Shown: positions 44,833 through 57,432, counted from the first letter of the stretch. The stretch: DNA of 64,000 nucleotides from Distichodus sexfasciatus (GCA_032718565.1 JAVGVS010000446.1:220001-284000), one strand, 5' to 3'. A program made the numbers and translations. Notes: generated from the letters alone by a model not told the origin.

Positions 44833-44886
44833 CATCTTCATCATCATCATCATCATCGTCATCATCATCATAATCATCATCATCAT
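44833..44886 (+). repeat. (ATC)n microsatellite
   Basis: TCATCATCATCATCATCGTC-type repeat with CGT and TAA interruptions. From 44.9 to 46.39 kb nothing is recognised. Confidence 0.93.
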
Positions 44887-46394
44887 TTTCTGGTCTGCAG
44901 CATTACACTTTTACATGTATAAAGCTGCTGACAACAATAAAATATCCCAGTTGAACCTTGAAACTAAATATGACTTATTGAGATTGAATAACATAAATAT
45001 CCCCATATTTCACATTTCACAGTCGGGAGGATGGATGTAACCAGACCTCGAGAAGCTCCTGTTTTCTTTGCGTGGTTCCTGCTGGTTTTCCACCACTGAT
45101 GAAGAACCACAGCCAGGTTCCAGCTGTCCGCTATTCAACATTTAAGTTATTGCTTGAAGCGCTGACCTTCAACTCAAACAAAATCGCTAAGCAAAAGAAC
45201 TGGCCAGATTATTTGCAAATTCATTAATTTTTTAGTAAGTAACAAGTAACGGAAAATGTTAAAACTACAAGAACTGTAGAGCAGGTAAAATGGCAAGAAT
45301 AGAATTTTAACATTTTTAGGAGATGATTTTTAACATCCACACTTCCAGTTTTACAGATTTTTATGTTATACATTAATCTAAATTTTTATTGATGAACCAT
45401 ACATTTAAAATCTCTTATGTACTGTAAAATGGTTTAAATGTAGATAATTTCCACATTAGTTTATGTTCGGTGTGTTTCTGTTCATTTGGATGAACATGGA
45501 CACAAATTCTTGCTTCCTATCTTGCCAAGGTGGTCTCCATCCCACTCCATCTCACAGCTGCCAAGAGCGCACCACATGAGGCCATGGCAGGGTAGCTGGA
45601 ATGCTACTTGTCAATTTTACTCTGAAATTGACCTGAAATTCCAGCAATTCTTGAATATCAGAGTATTGCATATTTTGTTATTGTAGCAATGCTGCTTTTT
45701 TCTCACTACAATACTTTCATAAGGAAAAATATGTTTTTAAAAGTAGCTTCACAAATGATAAGCTACTGGAAAATTGGGTTGCTTAGTAGAAAAATTCTGT
45801 TTCGAATTACAGGAACAGTCGATAAACTGAGTATTAATCATAACCTAATTATTAGTTTGATACTGACATGGCAAAAAACAATCCAAAAATGCTGCTCAGT
45901 GTATCTGCAGCTTCTCGTTTACAGCTTGTTTGATTTGGATGAAGCTTTATGAGAAATGAGTGAAGCGAGACTTGGGATCCTGGGACTGGGAGTTTGTCCA
46001 GGACTTTGATCCGTTAATGATTGATGATTTCTAAACTGTGGGAGTGAACATGGATGTCTGGGAGCTTCTAAAAAACCCAGGCTCCAGGAGTCACAACTGT
46101 GAGTAAAATCCATACAGCAAAGATAAACATCTTGTTTCGGCCTCAGTTTGAGTTTCGTGAACTTTTTATTTAAGAATCATTTTTCACAAAAATGTCTGCT
46201 TTAGCAGGCAACGCTTTCCTCAGTGTTTTTCACCTTAAAAAATATAGCCATGTTGTGCATACCACATTATTTTACCACTTTTAATTTAATTTAATAAACT
46301 GTGGATTTATTTGCTCTTTGCCCTGGAAAGTTGTTGAGTTAAGAAATAGAAATGAAATTTCATTATCAGGTTTGTTAAAGTGTTTGCTGAATGA

Positions 46395-46535
46395 TCTCCC
46401 TGTGTTTGTGTGGGTTTCCTCCGGTGCCCGGTTTCCTCCCGCAGTCCAAAGTCATGCACTATAGGTTAACTGGCGACTCTAAAATGGCCCCTGTAAGGTG
46501 TGGATGTGAGTGTGATTGTGTGAGTGTGTGTGCTA
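46395..46535 (+). repeat. SINE family C, middle part
   Basis: GTGTTTGTGTGGGTTTCCTC, AGTCCAAAGTCATGCA and GGTTAACTGGCGACTC. Its right edge abuts the truncated end of the following transposon. Confidence 0.65.
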
Positions 46536-46544
46536 GGTGCATTT

Positions 46545-47882
46545 TGCATCAGCACAATTCACAAAACACCCTCACCCAAAGAGCAGAACACCTCACATAT
46601 CCTGCAAAAATGAAGCTCTGTAGTCAAAACTATATAAACACTTATCAAAAACCAAACTTTTGCCCCAAATAGTAAACATTTCTTTCCCATGCCTGATTTT
46701 TTTCTTCCAACCAACCAAACACCGCTGTGTAAAATCCAAAACACTTTTATCTCTTTAGGGACTGTCAGAACTGCAAATGCTGAGAATTGGACACAGAAAC
46801 ATATGTGCAGAAATAAATTGGGTTCAAACAAATCATTTATTTAGCTACAATTTATAAACAGAAGAACAAACAACATAAAATCCATATTACTGTACACCCA
46901 ACAAATTCCCAACCTTGAAAACAGAATGAGAAGCATGTGCAAGTGAAAACAATGAACAACGAAAACCCACCTGCAGCCATGTCGCCTTAGTGAATCTGGC
47001 CACAACACCATCCACTTCACATGCGTATATCTTCCTTGCTAGGACAGCGAGGAAAGAAGGCCGAGTGTCTTATCCATCCCTGATAGCTCCCAGTATGTCA
47101 ATTTCCTCACATGCGTCCTCCATTGCTTGTGGTAGAAGCCCCCACGCATATAGTTGATGATCACACACCCACCTATGCTAGAAATAACTCTTTATGGGTT
47201 CAGAAATGGAGAATAAGGGGGAAGGCAAACCACCGTAAAATGTGTAATTTGCACTATGCTGCAATTCATGAAACTCACATTGAAGTCCCACACTACAACA
47301 TATCTGTGCTGCTGCCCTTCATCGCCCATGTGGTTTGCCTGCTCTAAGATGTCTCGCAATCTGTCCAGAAATGTCAGGATCAACCCTGTGTTGTATGGAC
47401 CAAGAATGGCATGGTGATGGAGAACTCCATGTCCTGTGATGGCAGCACACATTGTAATGTTTCCCCAACGTACGCCAAGAACATTCACAATAGCTCTGTG
47501 ACCTGTTATGTTTCTTCCCCATTGTTCTTTAGTGTTGGTAAATCTGTGGAGTCTCACATTTTGATTGCTGAGTTAACTAATAAGCGGTCAGCTGCTTGAC
47601 CAGGTGACGTGTGTGTTAGCCTAGTGGGTACATGGGTGTGGTTTTCTGAATGGGTGTGTTGGAAATGGCTAAAAGTGTCTTGGTGTCAGATTCCTGTGTT
47701 TTCTGTAGGAAAGTGTGTGCACTCTAATGCAAAAGATGTCAAGTTAATTGCTTATTGTGTTCAAAGGTGTGATTTGTGTTTCGAGTATTACAAATGTGAG
47801 GAGAGATTTTGCTCTCTGAGTGTCAGTGTTTGCAGTTGAGCTTTACATTAGATTTTAGTGTGTTAGCAATTGGAAAAAACTG
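46545..47882 (-). mobile_element. IS630/Tc1-like transposon, left end truncated
   Basis: The right end, reverse-complemented, reads CAGTTTTTTCCAATTGCTAA and is followed by TA at 47883-47884. The left end begins inside the element (AGCACAATTCACAAAACACC), so the terminal 20 bases or so are lost where the SINE fragment ends. It carries the catalytic half of the transposase gene. Confidence 0.7.
46960..47557 (-). pseudogene. transposase remnant, DDE catalytic half (IS630-like)
   Basis: Minus-strand reading gives NITGHRAIVNVLG, GNITMCAAITGHGVLHHHAI, LGPYNTGLILTFLD, RYVVVWDFNVSF (second catalytic Asp) and FTVVCLPPYSPFLNP. A stop codon falls exactly where the conserved IEEFFS with the catalytic Glu should follow. 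Beyond it, PQAMEDACEEIDILGA and a frameshifted HSAFFPRCPSKEDI continue the C-terminus. The family is the IS630-type transposase common in fish genomes. It is inactive. Confidence 0.85.
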
Positions 47883-47915
47883 TAAGGTCACTTAACGTCA
47901 CGTTCACCCGGTGGT

Positions 47916-48108
47916 TGAAAGCCAGTGCTTTAAGATGGACAAGTGTGTTTAGTGATTTGAAAATCACTTGAGTTTTGCAAGAAGTGTGAAGCTGACTAAT
48001 GTGCTTAGTGTTGTGCACATCTGGGCCAGTGTTTTGCTAACTGAGTTTAAAGTTATGCCAAATGTGGGAGACTTTTTCTTTTAGTGTTAAAGCAATCAGA
48101 AAAAACTG
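47916..48108 (-). mobile_element. terminal fragment of the same transposon family
   Basis: GAAAGCCAGTGCTTTAAGAT, GGACAAGTGTGTTTAGTGAT and an AATCAGAAAAAACTG end match the right 200 bp of the element at 25558-26543. It is adjacent to the end of the previous element, so two insertions of one family lie side by side. Confidence 0.7.
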
Positions 48109-48119
48109 TGAGATTTATA

Positions 48120-50210
48120 TGAATATCAAAAATAGATAGTATTTGGTGAAAAAAATGGTGAATAGCGTACATGCCAGTTTCACTCATCTTAAAATAAGTT
48201 GTGGAATTTTCTCTCAAGCTTTAGGCCTAGGTTTGGGGTTAGGGTTAGATGTTTCTAATCTCTAGCTTTTGTGTCATACTTGTAATTCTTTGGAAAGACA
48301 AACAGAATTTTGCTCTTTCACCTTTACCAGGCTTTGTGTGGTATAGATTTACGGAAACTTTATTCTTTTTTAGATTTTTCTCTCCACACTGTAATCCATC
48401 GCAGCTGTCAGAGCCTCTCTTGTTGCCATGGGCTTGGTCCAAAACCATCAGAACTTCTGTGACCTGGATCGACTGGGTTGGCCAAACTCAACCCCAAACC
48501 TGATTTTAAACTTAGAGACTTACTGGAATGGCTTGGCTGCGACACATCACATCCAACACGGCTCGACAAGCCTTGATGAAGCATAGCACATGATAATTTC
48601 AAGTACAAGTTTAATCTTGATCCATAACTTTGGCAAAACAATTGCAAACATTTTTTCAAAAATTTCACTGTTTGGGATTGAACCTGCTGCAAATTAATCA
48701 TAATATTGCCTACTACACATTAAATGTGTATCTATATACCTTATGAAATTCAACAATCATTGTCTTTTTTAAGGATGTTATCAGTGACTCCTTTTAACAA
48801 TGACAATTTTAGGTGTTTTGCAAGGTATTGTAGTTACATGGTTAAAATTTGAAAAGCAATATAATAATTGTTTTGTTGCAAAATAATTTCTCTTTAAATA
48901 TGCTTAATTTCAACGTGAAATCCTCTTACTTTTACCGTCTTAGCCCCAACCAGCAAAGCTAAATTCTTTTTATATGAAGACGTACTTGTCAACAGTATTT
49001 CTTATGAAATTAAGGCAACAATTAAAAACGCAATAGATGAAAACCAAAACTTCTTCATTAAATAATGATATCAGGTTAATCTTGGTATTTTCACATTAAA
49101 TATCAACATAAATTGTATTTTATATTGTAAATAATATAAAATATTTAAATGTCTAGCAGAGATACTAATATTCAAGATTCATTGTCACATACATAGTTAT
49201 ACAAGTACACCATGAAGTGAAATGTACCCTGAACCATCCTAAGACAAAATGAAAAACTTAAAGAACTTAAGAGTAAGATTAAAATAAAGAAAAAGAATAA
49301 AGATTTGTTGTTATGTATATAATTTTTCAAGTTTTGATATGAGATAAAGGCCTCAGCGTTTGTGTTTGCGTATGTTTGGTTCGATGCATTTGCGTTAAGG
49401 GGAGATTGGTCCTGATGCAGGCCAGATGCTGATCTGTTCCTCATCAAACACTGGTGTTGACAGGGAGAAGCTTGACCATGGCGTCCCACACGCACACCTC
49501 TCTCGTCCGCTGTGTCAACCACATCGAGAAAAGCAAGAGAGTAGTTTAAAACATCAAATAAAACTCCCATGATGTATGAGTCGGTCGGTCGATCAGTCTA
49601 TTATACATCCATCAACAGTTTATGGCCTTTAGATTCTTCTTTTTAGTCCGTTTTCTATTAAATTGCTGTAAAACACAAAGAATAACCTCTGTTTATGATA
49701 TTGTGCTGCATAAATCAATTATAAATTGTAAAATGATGTGTGTGTGTGTGTGTGTGTTATAAATCTCTGACAGTAGCTACGTGACAGCAGAATGTTGTGT
49801 GTCAGATGAGGATGATGATGCAGTGTAAGTGATTCAGAAAGAGAGAGTGTGTGTGTGATGATACAACTTCCTGGCTGCAGTGAAAGCTGGATTTTCCGAG
49901 TGCCTCTGGGGTGTGTGTGGTACGTGTGTGTAAACAGTGACGGGCCTCTCCTGCCTGTATGGAGCTTGTCTTCTCCTCAGACTTTAATCTTCCTGACTCA
50001 TCATCTGTGTCTGGAGCTTTACAGCCTCCACTCTCTTCCCTCATTTCAGTGCTGCCGTGCGGAGAGTCAGACGTGACATGGAAACTGCTCTCACTCTGAG
50101 TAATAGAAAAGTTCCTTTATTAGAAATACTGTCAGACACATATTTAATGGTCATTGCACAAGGTACAACAATGTTTGTAGCAATCCTGAAGGTGTAGTAA
50201 TGGAGATCAT
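48120..50210. other. unique non-coding stretch
   Basis: Mostly AT-rich. At 49160-49290 ATTCAAGATTCATTGTCACA and CATGAAGTGAAATG resemble a LINE-derived 3' tail common in fish. (TG)n lies at 49736-49757. No gene is recognised. Confidence 0.5.
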
Positions 50211-50216
50211 GATATG

Positions 50217-50510
50217 ATACTATACAATATGACACAATACAATACAATACAATACAATATGATACAATACTATACTATACAATAAGATATGACACCATAC
50301 AATATGAAGTGATACTTCGTAATATGATAGGATGTGATACCATGCAGAACAGTATACGATACAATACTGTACTGTACAGTGCGATATGATGCTATACGAT
50401 ACAATACTATATGATATACAATCTGATACTATACAATACACAACGTAATGCAATACAATATGACATGATACGATATAATATAATACAATACAATACAATA
50501 AAGTATATGA
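50217..50510 (+). repeat. ATACA/ATATG pentanucleotide-based degenerate satellite
   Basis: About 290 bp of ATACAATACTATACAAT-like text with GATATGA variants. It is interrupted at its right by a SINE, and diverged text of the same type continues at 50815-50930. Confidence 0.8.
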
Positions 50511-50512
50511 TG

Positions 50513-50816
50513 GGACGGCACGGTGGCACAGTGGTTAGCGCTGCCACCTCACAGAGAGAAGGTGCTGGGTTCTGGCCCCGGGTTAGCCGTGGGGCCTTTA
50601 TGTATGGAGTTTGCATGCTCTCCCCATGTTCGCATGGGTTTTGTCCGGGTGCGCCGGTTAACTCCCACAGTCCAAAAGCACGCATAAGGTGTGACTGGTT
50701 GTGTGATTGTGTGAGTGTCTGTTCCCTGCGGTGCGGGGACCGCGGATAGGCTCCGGCCCCCACCGTGACCCTGGTTGGGATTATGCGGTTTGGATAATGA
50801 TTGAATGAATGAATGA
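50513..50816 (+). repeat. tRNA-derived SINE, family C, nearly complete
   Basis: GGCACGGTGGCACAGTGGTT, GTTTGCATGCTCTCCCCATG, GGTTGGGATTATGCGG and a (TGAA)n tail. It is inserted inside the pentanucleotide satellite. Confidence 0.85.
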
Positions 50817-50939
50817 TGTGATATTATATGAAACAATGCAATATAAAACAAATCAACACAATCCAAAGCATTACAATAAAATTCCACACAATACTATACC
50901 ATACGACACAATATGATCAAATATAGCAGCTAAATTAGC

Positions 50940-52440
50940 GTACTGGTACCAGTGGAAGTTCGGTCCAAATTTGGTCATATGATTCATTTACACTAAAATT
51001 AATTTCTAAACGTGTTATTTATGTTAACATCTTGAAGTTTCCAGATGAATCATGTGAGTTAATGCATTAACATTCCCAGACCCATTTAAAACCCATCTTA
51101 AGACGGATTGTGGAGATGATTTGGCACTGGAAATACTGTGTCTCTCACAGGAATAAAATGATGATTATAAGTGGACGCCTCTTTATGGACCTGACTAAGA
51201 TGATGACCAGATTAATCCAGCTTAAACTTGACATTTGCCAACATGCTAATATCTACGTCAGAGTGAGGTCAGGTGCCTGGAGGGAGATCAGCCACATTAA
51301 ACTAGGCGTCAGGCTTCCGTTCGGCTCGAGTCGAGAGCGTAAGATTAGAAAATCCTCCTCCTTTTTTCCAGTCAGTGGTAAAGTCTGGAAAAACCAAAGC
51401 AGCACTCTGGAATCCACTCTGAGCCCTGAGACCAAAGCAGAAGTGCCTCAAATAAAAGTCATTTCCCTTTGCTGTTGTCATGAGGTTTTCCACAAAATGT
51501 GTAATTCACAATGTGTTTGGTTTTCTCCATTTTGCAGCGATGAAAAACTGGGAAAAACCAATGATCAGTAAAGTAGGATGGAATATGTCAAAAAAAAAAA
51601 GTCTGATTTTGCATCCTTAAATAAGTTTTAGTAAACTTTAGTGTGTCTAAAAATGATCTTCATATTCATTTAAAGATAACCAAAATCAGTCACATTATTA
51701 ATTGCATGCTAAACATCCAAACTCTCATCTGATTGATCCATCTGGAAAAGTACATGGTTTCTTTATAAAAATGTAAAATACTTATACAATAAATATGGCA
51801 TAAGTATAGATGGAACATACATTTTTCTTTTGTAAATGTTCAATAAGCATACATTAAATATTGTTTAAAAATTACTTAGAAAAAATCTCTTTAATGTCGG
51901 CTAAACTACCGATGGAACATGTTACAATGTTTACATGAAACAGGAACGAGTCGGAAGTGCTCGATGATGCTTTTCACAACTTAGAAACAAGAAGCGCTGA
52001 GAGAAGCACGAGAAAGCGCTCTGGAAGTGAGGTTTTGACTGCTCTCAGCGCAAAAAACGTGTTTGGTGGACACGAGCCCTGATGCTAGTCTCTGCTATTA
52101 GTTCAAGAAGTTAAAAACTAAAAGTACACTTTAAGTAGTACGAATATTAAAGTTTTTAAAACAAAAAAAACATAAAGCAAGAAAAACATGTCTCAATTTA
52201 GCACATACACAGTTGGAAATTCACTTTAGGCAAAATCCAGAAATGAGAAATCTTGACGCAGCTGGCATATCTGCAGTGTGTGAACAGGGCGGTGCTGAGA
52301 CGTGGAGGTTGGCATGCCGACGGGCGCCGTGGCGATCTGTACTTGGTACTGAACTCCCTGCCTGGACCAAACCCATTTCACACCAAATGCTCAAGAACAA
52401 ATACACAACATACATACAATCCTACAAAATACAATTACAT
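50940..52440. other. unique non-coding stretch; no gene recognised
   Basis: A 153-codon plus-strand frame (51110-51571) has no recognisable domain, no splice context I trust and ordinary AT-rich composition, so I do not call it. A mildly GC-richer patch at 52240-52380 is also unassigned. Confidence 0.4.
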
Positions 52441-52449
52441 ATCTTGTGT

Positions 52450-52860
52450 TGAAGTTTCAGATTGAGTGTGTTAATGTGTTGATGTTTCCAGATTATTTGG
52501 GTATGTCAGTGTAATTAACTGTCTGTTAAAGTTTCCAGATTATTTGTGGGTGCAAATATATTCAATTAATTGTGTGTGTTGTATGAAATTTTGCAAATTT
52601 CTGTGTTAGTTTCCAAGTTAAGCGTGTCTGTTGACATGTTAAAGTTTATTTGTGTGTTAATGTGCTGATGTTTCCTGATTAATTGTGTGTTAGCATATAA
52701 AGGTTTCCAGATTATTCACTGGTGTTAATATATTAAAGTTTCCAATTTAAATGTATGCATAGACATGTTAAAGTTTCCAGATTAACCTCCTGCATTATTG
52801 CTTTAAGGTTTTTCAGATATATTTCGTAAGGTAATGTGTTAACATTTGCAGATTGATTGC
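52450..52860 (+). repeat. degenerate minisatellite, TTAAAGTTTCCAGATTA core
   Basis: Around nine diverged copies of a 40-55 bp unit with GTGTTAATGTG(TT) and AAAGTTTCCAGATTATTTG. Confidence 0.75.
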
Positions 52861-53959
52861 CTGCCTTTAAGCATTAGGGGAGACAGGGTGAGGCACTTTC
52901 TGTAACAATGCAAAAATCCTCTTTAGAGGCATGAGAGGCTTGCAGGAGACAGATAAAAACCTTTAAAATATTTACATGTGCAGACGAGTCATGAACTGTA
53001 ACCACCGTCGTCTTCCCAAGAAGTGGCCACAGCTGGAAAATTTGTAATATTCCCATTAATGGAAAAACAATGTTTATGCAAAAGCAGGATTACTCGGCTA
53101 TCAAACGCTCCTCGTTCGTCTTCATCACATCCTGTGTGTTGTTTTACCCATCGCAGGTGTTGCTAAAGGAAGGGATTGAAGAGAATTTAATTAGCTACAA
53201 GCTAGTTACGATAAAAGTATCTAAGCTACACCTGGATAATTACGGCTACGGATCCTCGCTTCTACCTTTTTAAAAAGTAGCTGCTGGTAAAGCGACCGCG
53301 TTTCAAAAGGAGATAAGTTAGTAGATCTGTTAGTTGTATAACTAAACTAGTTTAAGTTTCAATGCAAAGTTATCTTAGTTTTGTTACTGTTTTTGTTTTA
53401 AAACCACTTTTGTTATAAAAGTAGGTCCGTCCCCAATCTGAAGGTGTGGCATCTGAAATTTGCAACCGAAAACACACACAAATACACAATTTTTCCTCTA
53501 TTTTTTCTACGTACATTTTTAGTTTCATTTATTTATTATAAGTAAATAAAGTCCAAAAATGCTTCCGGTTTAGTCACATGCGTTAACCGTTGCAGTGTTA
53601 GAAATTATATGATGTAACTCATATATAAATGGATAAAATAATAGTTTAATATGCATTAACTTTATATATCACTGAATATCCTTAATTATATAATATATTA
53701 TTACTAAATAACATTTAAATCTACAGTAAATAATTTAAAAAATAATTATAAATACTGTATAATATGTCACCTCAGCCTTACTTGTCGGGGCTGGTTATAT
53801 GCAAAGCTGCTAATATAAATAAAGCTGAATTCAAATAAAGTGAGTTTAGAAAAGTTTCAATATCAAACTGCCATGACCATCTTTCTGCAAATTTCACAGA
53901 AAATATACGAACACTTGATTTTTAATGTCCATGACTCAGTCCTGCGATTCCACTGCTGA

Positions 53960-54200
53960 GTTAAAGGGGAGACACCACGCTAGGAAGGAAATTAGTTCTG
54001 GAGCGCCGCACTGCGTGTGCCCACCGGTGGGGGGTTTACGGGCGACTCGGGAGGTGCAGGAGGTTAGTGTAAATCTACATGTTTGGAGCTTGCACCCGCT
54101 GCTGGGACAGAGCTGGATCCTGCAGAGGGACCATGTTTGGACAAATCTTTTACTGCTTCAGAGGTCTAGAAGGTCAAAACATCATGCTCCCACGAGCCTC
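53960..54200. other. unique GC-richer island, function unknown
   Basis: A 96-codon plus-strand frame (53925-54215) ends just before an AAGGTAAAG donor-like site at about 54209, so an unrecognised exon is possible, but the peptide matches nothing I know. The rest of 52.9-55.8 kb is AT-rich with one CT-rich patch near 54540-54590 and (GT)n at about 54300-54319. Confidence 0.25.
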
Positions 54201-55837
54201 TTTTCCTCAAGGTAAAGTTACAAGATAAAATTGGAATGAAATTGTTCAAACACCCGTAATTAAAATTTTTAGAAACTTAATGCTGAGAATCTGTGGGGAC
54301 GTGTGTGTGTGTGTGTGTTTGGTTGCAATGATATGTATGTGTAAAGCATTATTTCTTATTTCTGTAAATGTACAGAATCATTTAAAGCAACATTGAAAGA
54401 GTCTCAGTGCGAACATTTGCCATTATTGTTGTGCTGGAATGTCTCTCAGCGCCCATTAACCCGCTTCCGGGGCCCCGAAATGCCAAGAGAGGCCCTTGCT
54501 AGTTCCAGTTTCCCCTCCTCCCAAACCACTCATGTGCTCCCTCTTTCCCTCTCGCTCTCTTTCCCACTCCTCCCTTCCTGAGAGTGTCACTCCACGGAGT
54601 GAATCAAAACTCAATTTGATACTAATCCATCTAATTGAGGGTCCAAAATCCCCCCAAAAAGCGGATGGACACTTTGATCTGAAGGAGGGTCGGGGTTTAG
54701 GGTTTTAGAGGTTTGGTGATGGACAAGGTCTAAAGATTAAGACTGCCTAAGCCTCTTTAACGCTATAGAGAAAAAGAGAGAATTTCTTTCTTTCAAATTT
54801 TCACTCCTCCCACGTTCATGCCTCTTTTCTTCTGAAGCTTGCAAAAAAAGAGAGGGAAGCCTCTCAGAGTTTCTTTTGCAGGTTCCTGACATACTTGGGA
54901 TTTGACCCTGATCGAGTCCCTCCCTCCCTCCCTCCCTACCTCTTTTCACAGGAGTGGGAAAGGAAGGGAGGTTTTGGGCGTGGAAGCAAATCGCAAAATT
55001 TGCACAAATTATCAGTGCAATTTTAAAGGGTTAAGGGGTTAGTTAGTCATGAACGATATATCAGAGTGTCGATAATAAGGAATGGCAAATAATCAGTAAC
55101 TGTAATTAAAATAGCTGATAAATTTCAACTAAAAAGAGCATTTTCCCGGAAAAAATGCATGACTGCTTGGTGCTGAAAGAAAGTAGAAAGGAATAAATAT
55201 ATACTTTTACAATACATGTTTTAGTTTTATGATTTGATTTGAATGGAAGCGATCAGCATACAAAAATCTCTCATATCGTAGTTAATCGATTTGATGCTCC
55301 TAAATTTAATCGCAATTTTGTGATTTAATCGAGATTTTGTGATATCGACAGACATTGAATCGTTGTTCCTTGAATTGATGCAATCTTATATCGTGATGAA
55401 AACTGGAGATTTTACACCAATAATTACATAATTTTTCAAGAGATTGAAATGACTTAAAAATTTTAATTTTCTGAGGCATTAATTTTTGAACAGTTATTTT
55501 TGGATCTCTCACCCTTGTGCTAAAAGAGGAAAGTAACATCGTAACGGCCAAATGGTTGTTCCTGGAGGTCTGAACAGAGACAATGTGAAGCACCAAGACA
55601 TTTACACTGGCACACAACATTCACTCTCTCTCTCACACATACACACAGTATCTCATCTTCTGTTTTGGAGCAGACAGGTGCAAAGTGTGCGTGCTGTGTG
55701 ATGTATGTAAGAAATATACCGCGCCAGACGACACATTAGCTATACTACGAAAGTTTGTGTGGTTTATGAGTGTGTGTGAAACATATTAATCTGCATTATA
55801 TTAAGCAGAAAATTGAGGGCTTTAAATAACTAAAAAA

Positions 55838-56595
55838 GTTGTGTGTGTGTGTGTGTGTGTATGAGTGTGTTGAAATCAGCTGAACATTAACCTCCCAATA
55901 TGGGGACCTGATTTCACACCAACAATGTGGGGACCTGTGTCACGTAAAAGTCCACACAAAGTTAAGCAAAGTTAAAACCTCCCCTTTTAAAATCTAATAA
56001 ATCCCCATCCTGCTCATATCCTTAAATGTGTGTGTGTGTAAGATCTCAGCCCAGACTGAGGGGGGAATCTACCTCATCAGAAAGGCCATCTGACCAGGAC
56101 TCCAGTTCCAGACCTTCACGACTGAGTCACCTGAGTTCTAACCAATCACTTCACTTCACCTGTATTTAAGGCCTTTCATTTGCAACTATTCTCTGCAAAG
56201 TATTGTCATGCCTAGCGCTGCGTACCGAGCGGTCCTTGTGATTGCCTTCCTCTGGTTTGACCCCGGCTGCATGGTTTTGGATTAGCCCTCTGCTTCTGAC
56301 GATTTGGATTTGTTTGCTCCGTGGACTGTGTTTTTTGGTTGTGACCCCTGCCTGAATAAACACCTCACTTTTAGACAATTCACCAGACCAGACCTGGTTC
56401 TTTCGACTCTGCGTTTGGGTTCACCTGCCGGTTGTGACAGTGTGTGTGTTTGTATACCCACATAGTGTGGACTTTGATCTGGTTGCAGAGAGATAAAGTC
56501 GGGGCATACGTCATTTCGGAGACATAAAACTTCTCCCTTTCAAATCTCAAGTTAAATCTTCAAGTCACCATAATGGTCAGATTCTTAAACAAGTG
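55838..56595 (+). repeat. tandem repeat with units of about 190 bp (GGGGACCTG family), array 2, split by an LTR
   Basis: One unit at 55838-56036 has (GT)n, ATGGGGACCTGATTTCACAC, CAACAATGTGGGGACCTGTG and CTTTTAAAATCTAATAAATC. The next unit resumes at 56440 with (GT)n, TGTATACCCACA and GGAGACATAAAAC. Comparison with array 1 at 32 kb shows the uninterrupted arrangement. Confidence 0.75.
56037..56439 (+). mobile_element. solo LTR (403 bp) inserted in a (GT)n tract
   Basis: Begins TGTAAGATCT and ends GGTTGTGACA (TG...CA). It contains a TATTTAAGG TATA-like box at about 56162 and a polyadenylation signal AATAAA at about 56355, in that order, as expected of an LTR. GTGTG flanks both sides but lies in a microsatellite, so it is weak evidence of target duplication. 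No internal retroelement sequence follows. I infer a Gypsy-type origin from general appearance only. Confidence 0.68.
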
Positions 56596-57023
56596 TGTGT
56601 GTGTGTGAGTTGCAGGATTTGTGTTTACTGGTTTGGTGAAATAAAGCTGACTCTGACATTTCTGCCTCAAACACACACACACACACACTTTTCTGCCTCA
56701 GGCTGTATGTAATAGACTCTGCTTCCGCTTCATATCACAGGAAAGTATCTGATTATTTTTCCTTTTTCCTCATCCAGACTCTCGTGTGTGTGTGTTAATA
56801 GAGCAGTGGGATCTTACATGTTTAGACCTTTGAGGTGTGTGTTTCGTGTTTCTGGGGCCCCCGAAGTCTCCTCAGGCCATGTTTCACACACACACACTCT
56901 TTGAGAAACACACACACTCTCTCGCTCTCACACACATACACACCTGGTTGCCGCCCCCGTCTGACCCCTTTAAGAACACAGAGCCCACCTACTTTGAGTT
57001 GAGGTTTAACACACTGAGACTGG

Positions 57024-57026
<3 letters not shown>

Positions 57027-57058
<32 letters not shown>

Positions 57059-57360
57059 TCCGCTCTCTTGTGCTCCTTCTCTCATTTTCTTCACCATCCC
57101 TCTCTCTCCCTCTTCACTCTCTAACCCCTAACCCCATCATTTTGTGCTCCATCTGACGCTATTCTTTTTCTCCCTCTCTCTCCTTCTCTTTCTCCCGTTA
57201 CTTCTGCTTCTCTCTTCTATCTGCTGCTCCCTCTCTCTCTTTCTATTTCTTCTTCTCCCTCTCCATTTGTCTTTCTCTCTGTGCTGTTTACTCTCCCTCT
57301 CTTTCGTTCTCTTGTTTCTTCTTCTTCTCCTCCCTTTTTCCTCTCCTCCATCTCAGCGGT
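57027..57360 (+). repeat. CT-rich polypyrimidine tract
   Basis: (TC)n at 57028-57052 followed by about 300 bp of irregular CT-rich sequence. Confidence 0.9.
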
Positions 57361-57432
57361 TGTTGTAGACAGAGACATGAAACACACCCTGATTTATAGT
57401 GTGAACCACAGCACAGGCGATGTCTCTGTTAC

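Noticed and set aside
48232..48250. GGGTTAGGGTTAG, and similar short runs near 57121 and 61712, as telomeric repeats
   Set aside because: Only about two copies each, far below an interstitial telomere array.
51110..51571. 153-codon frame on the plus strand
   Set aside because: No recognisable domain, composition like the surrounding non-coding DNA and no convincing splice or start context.
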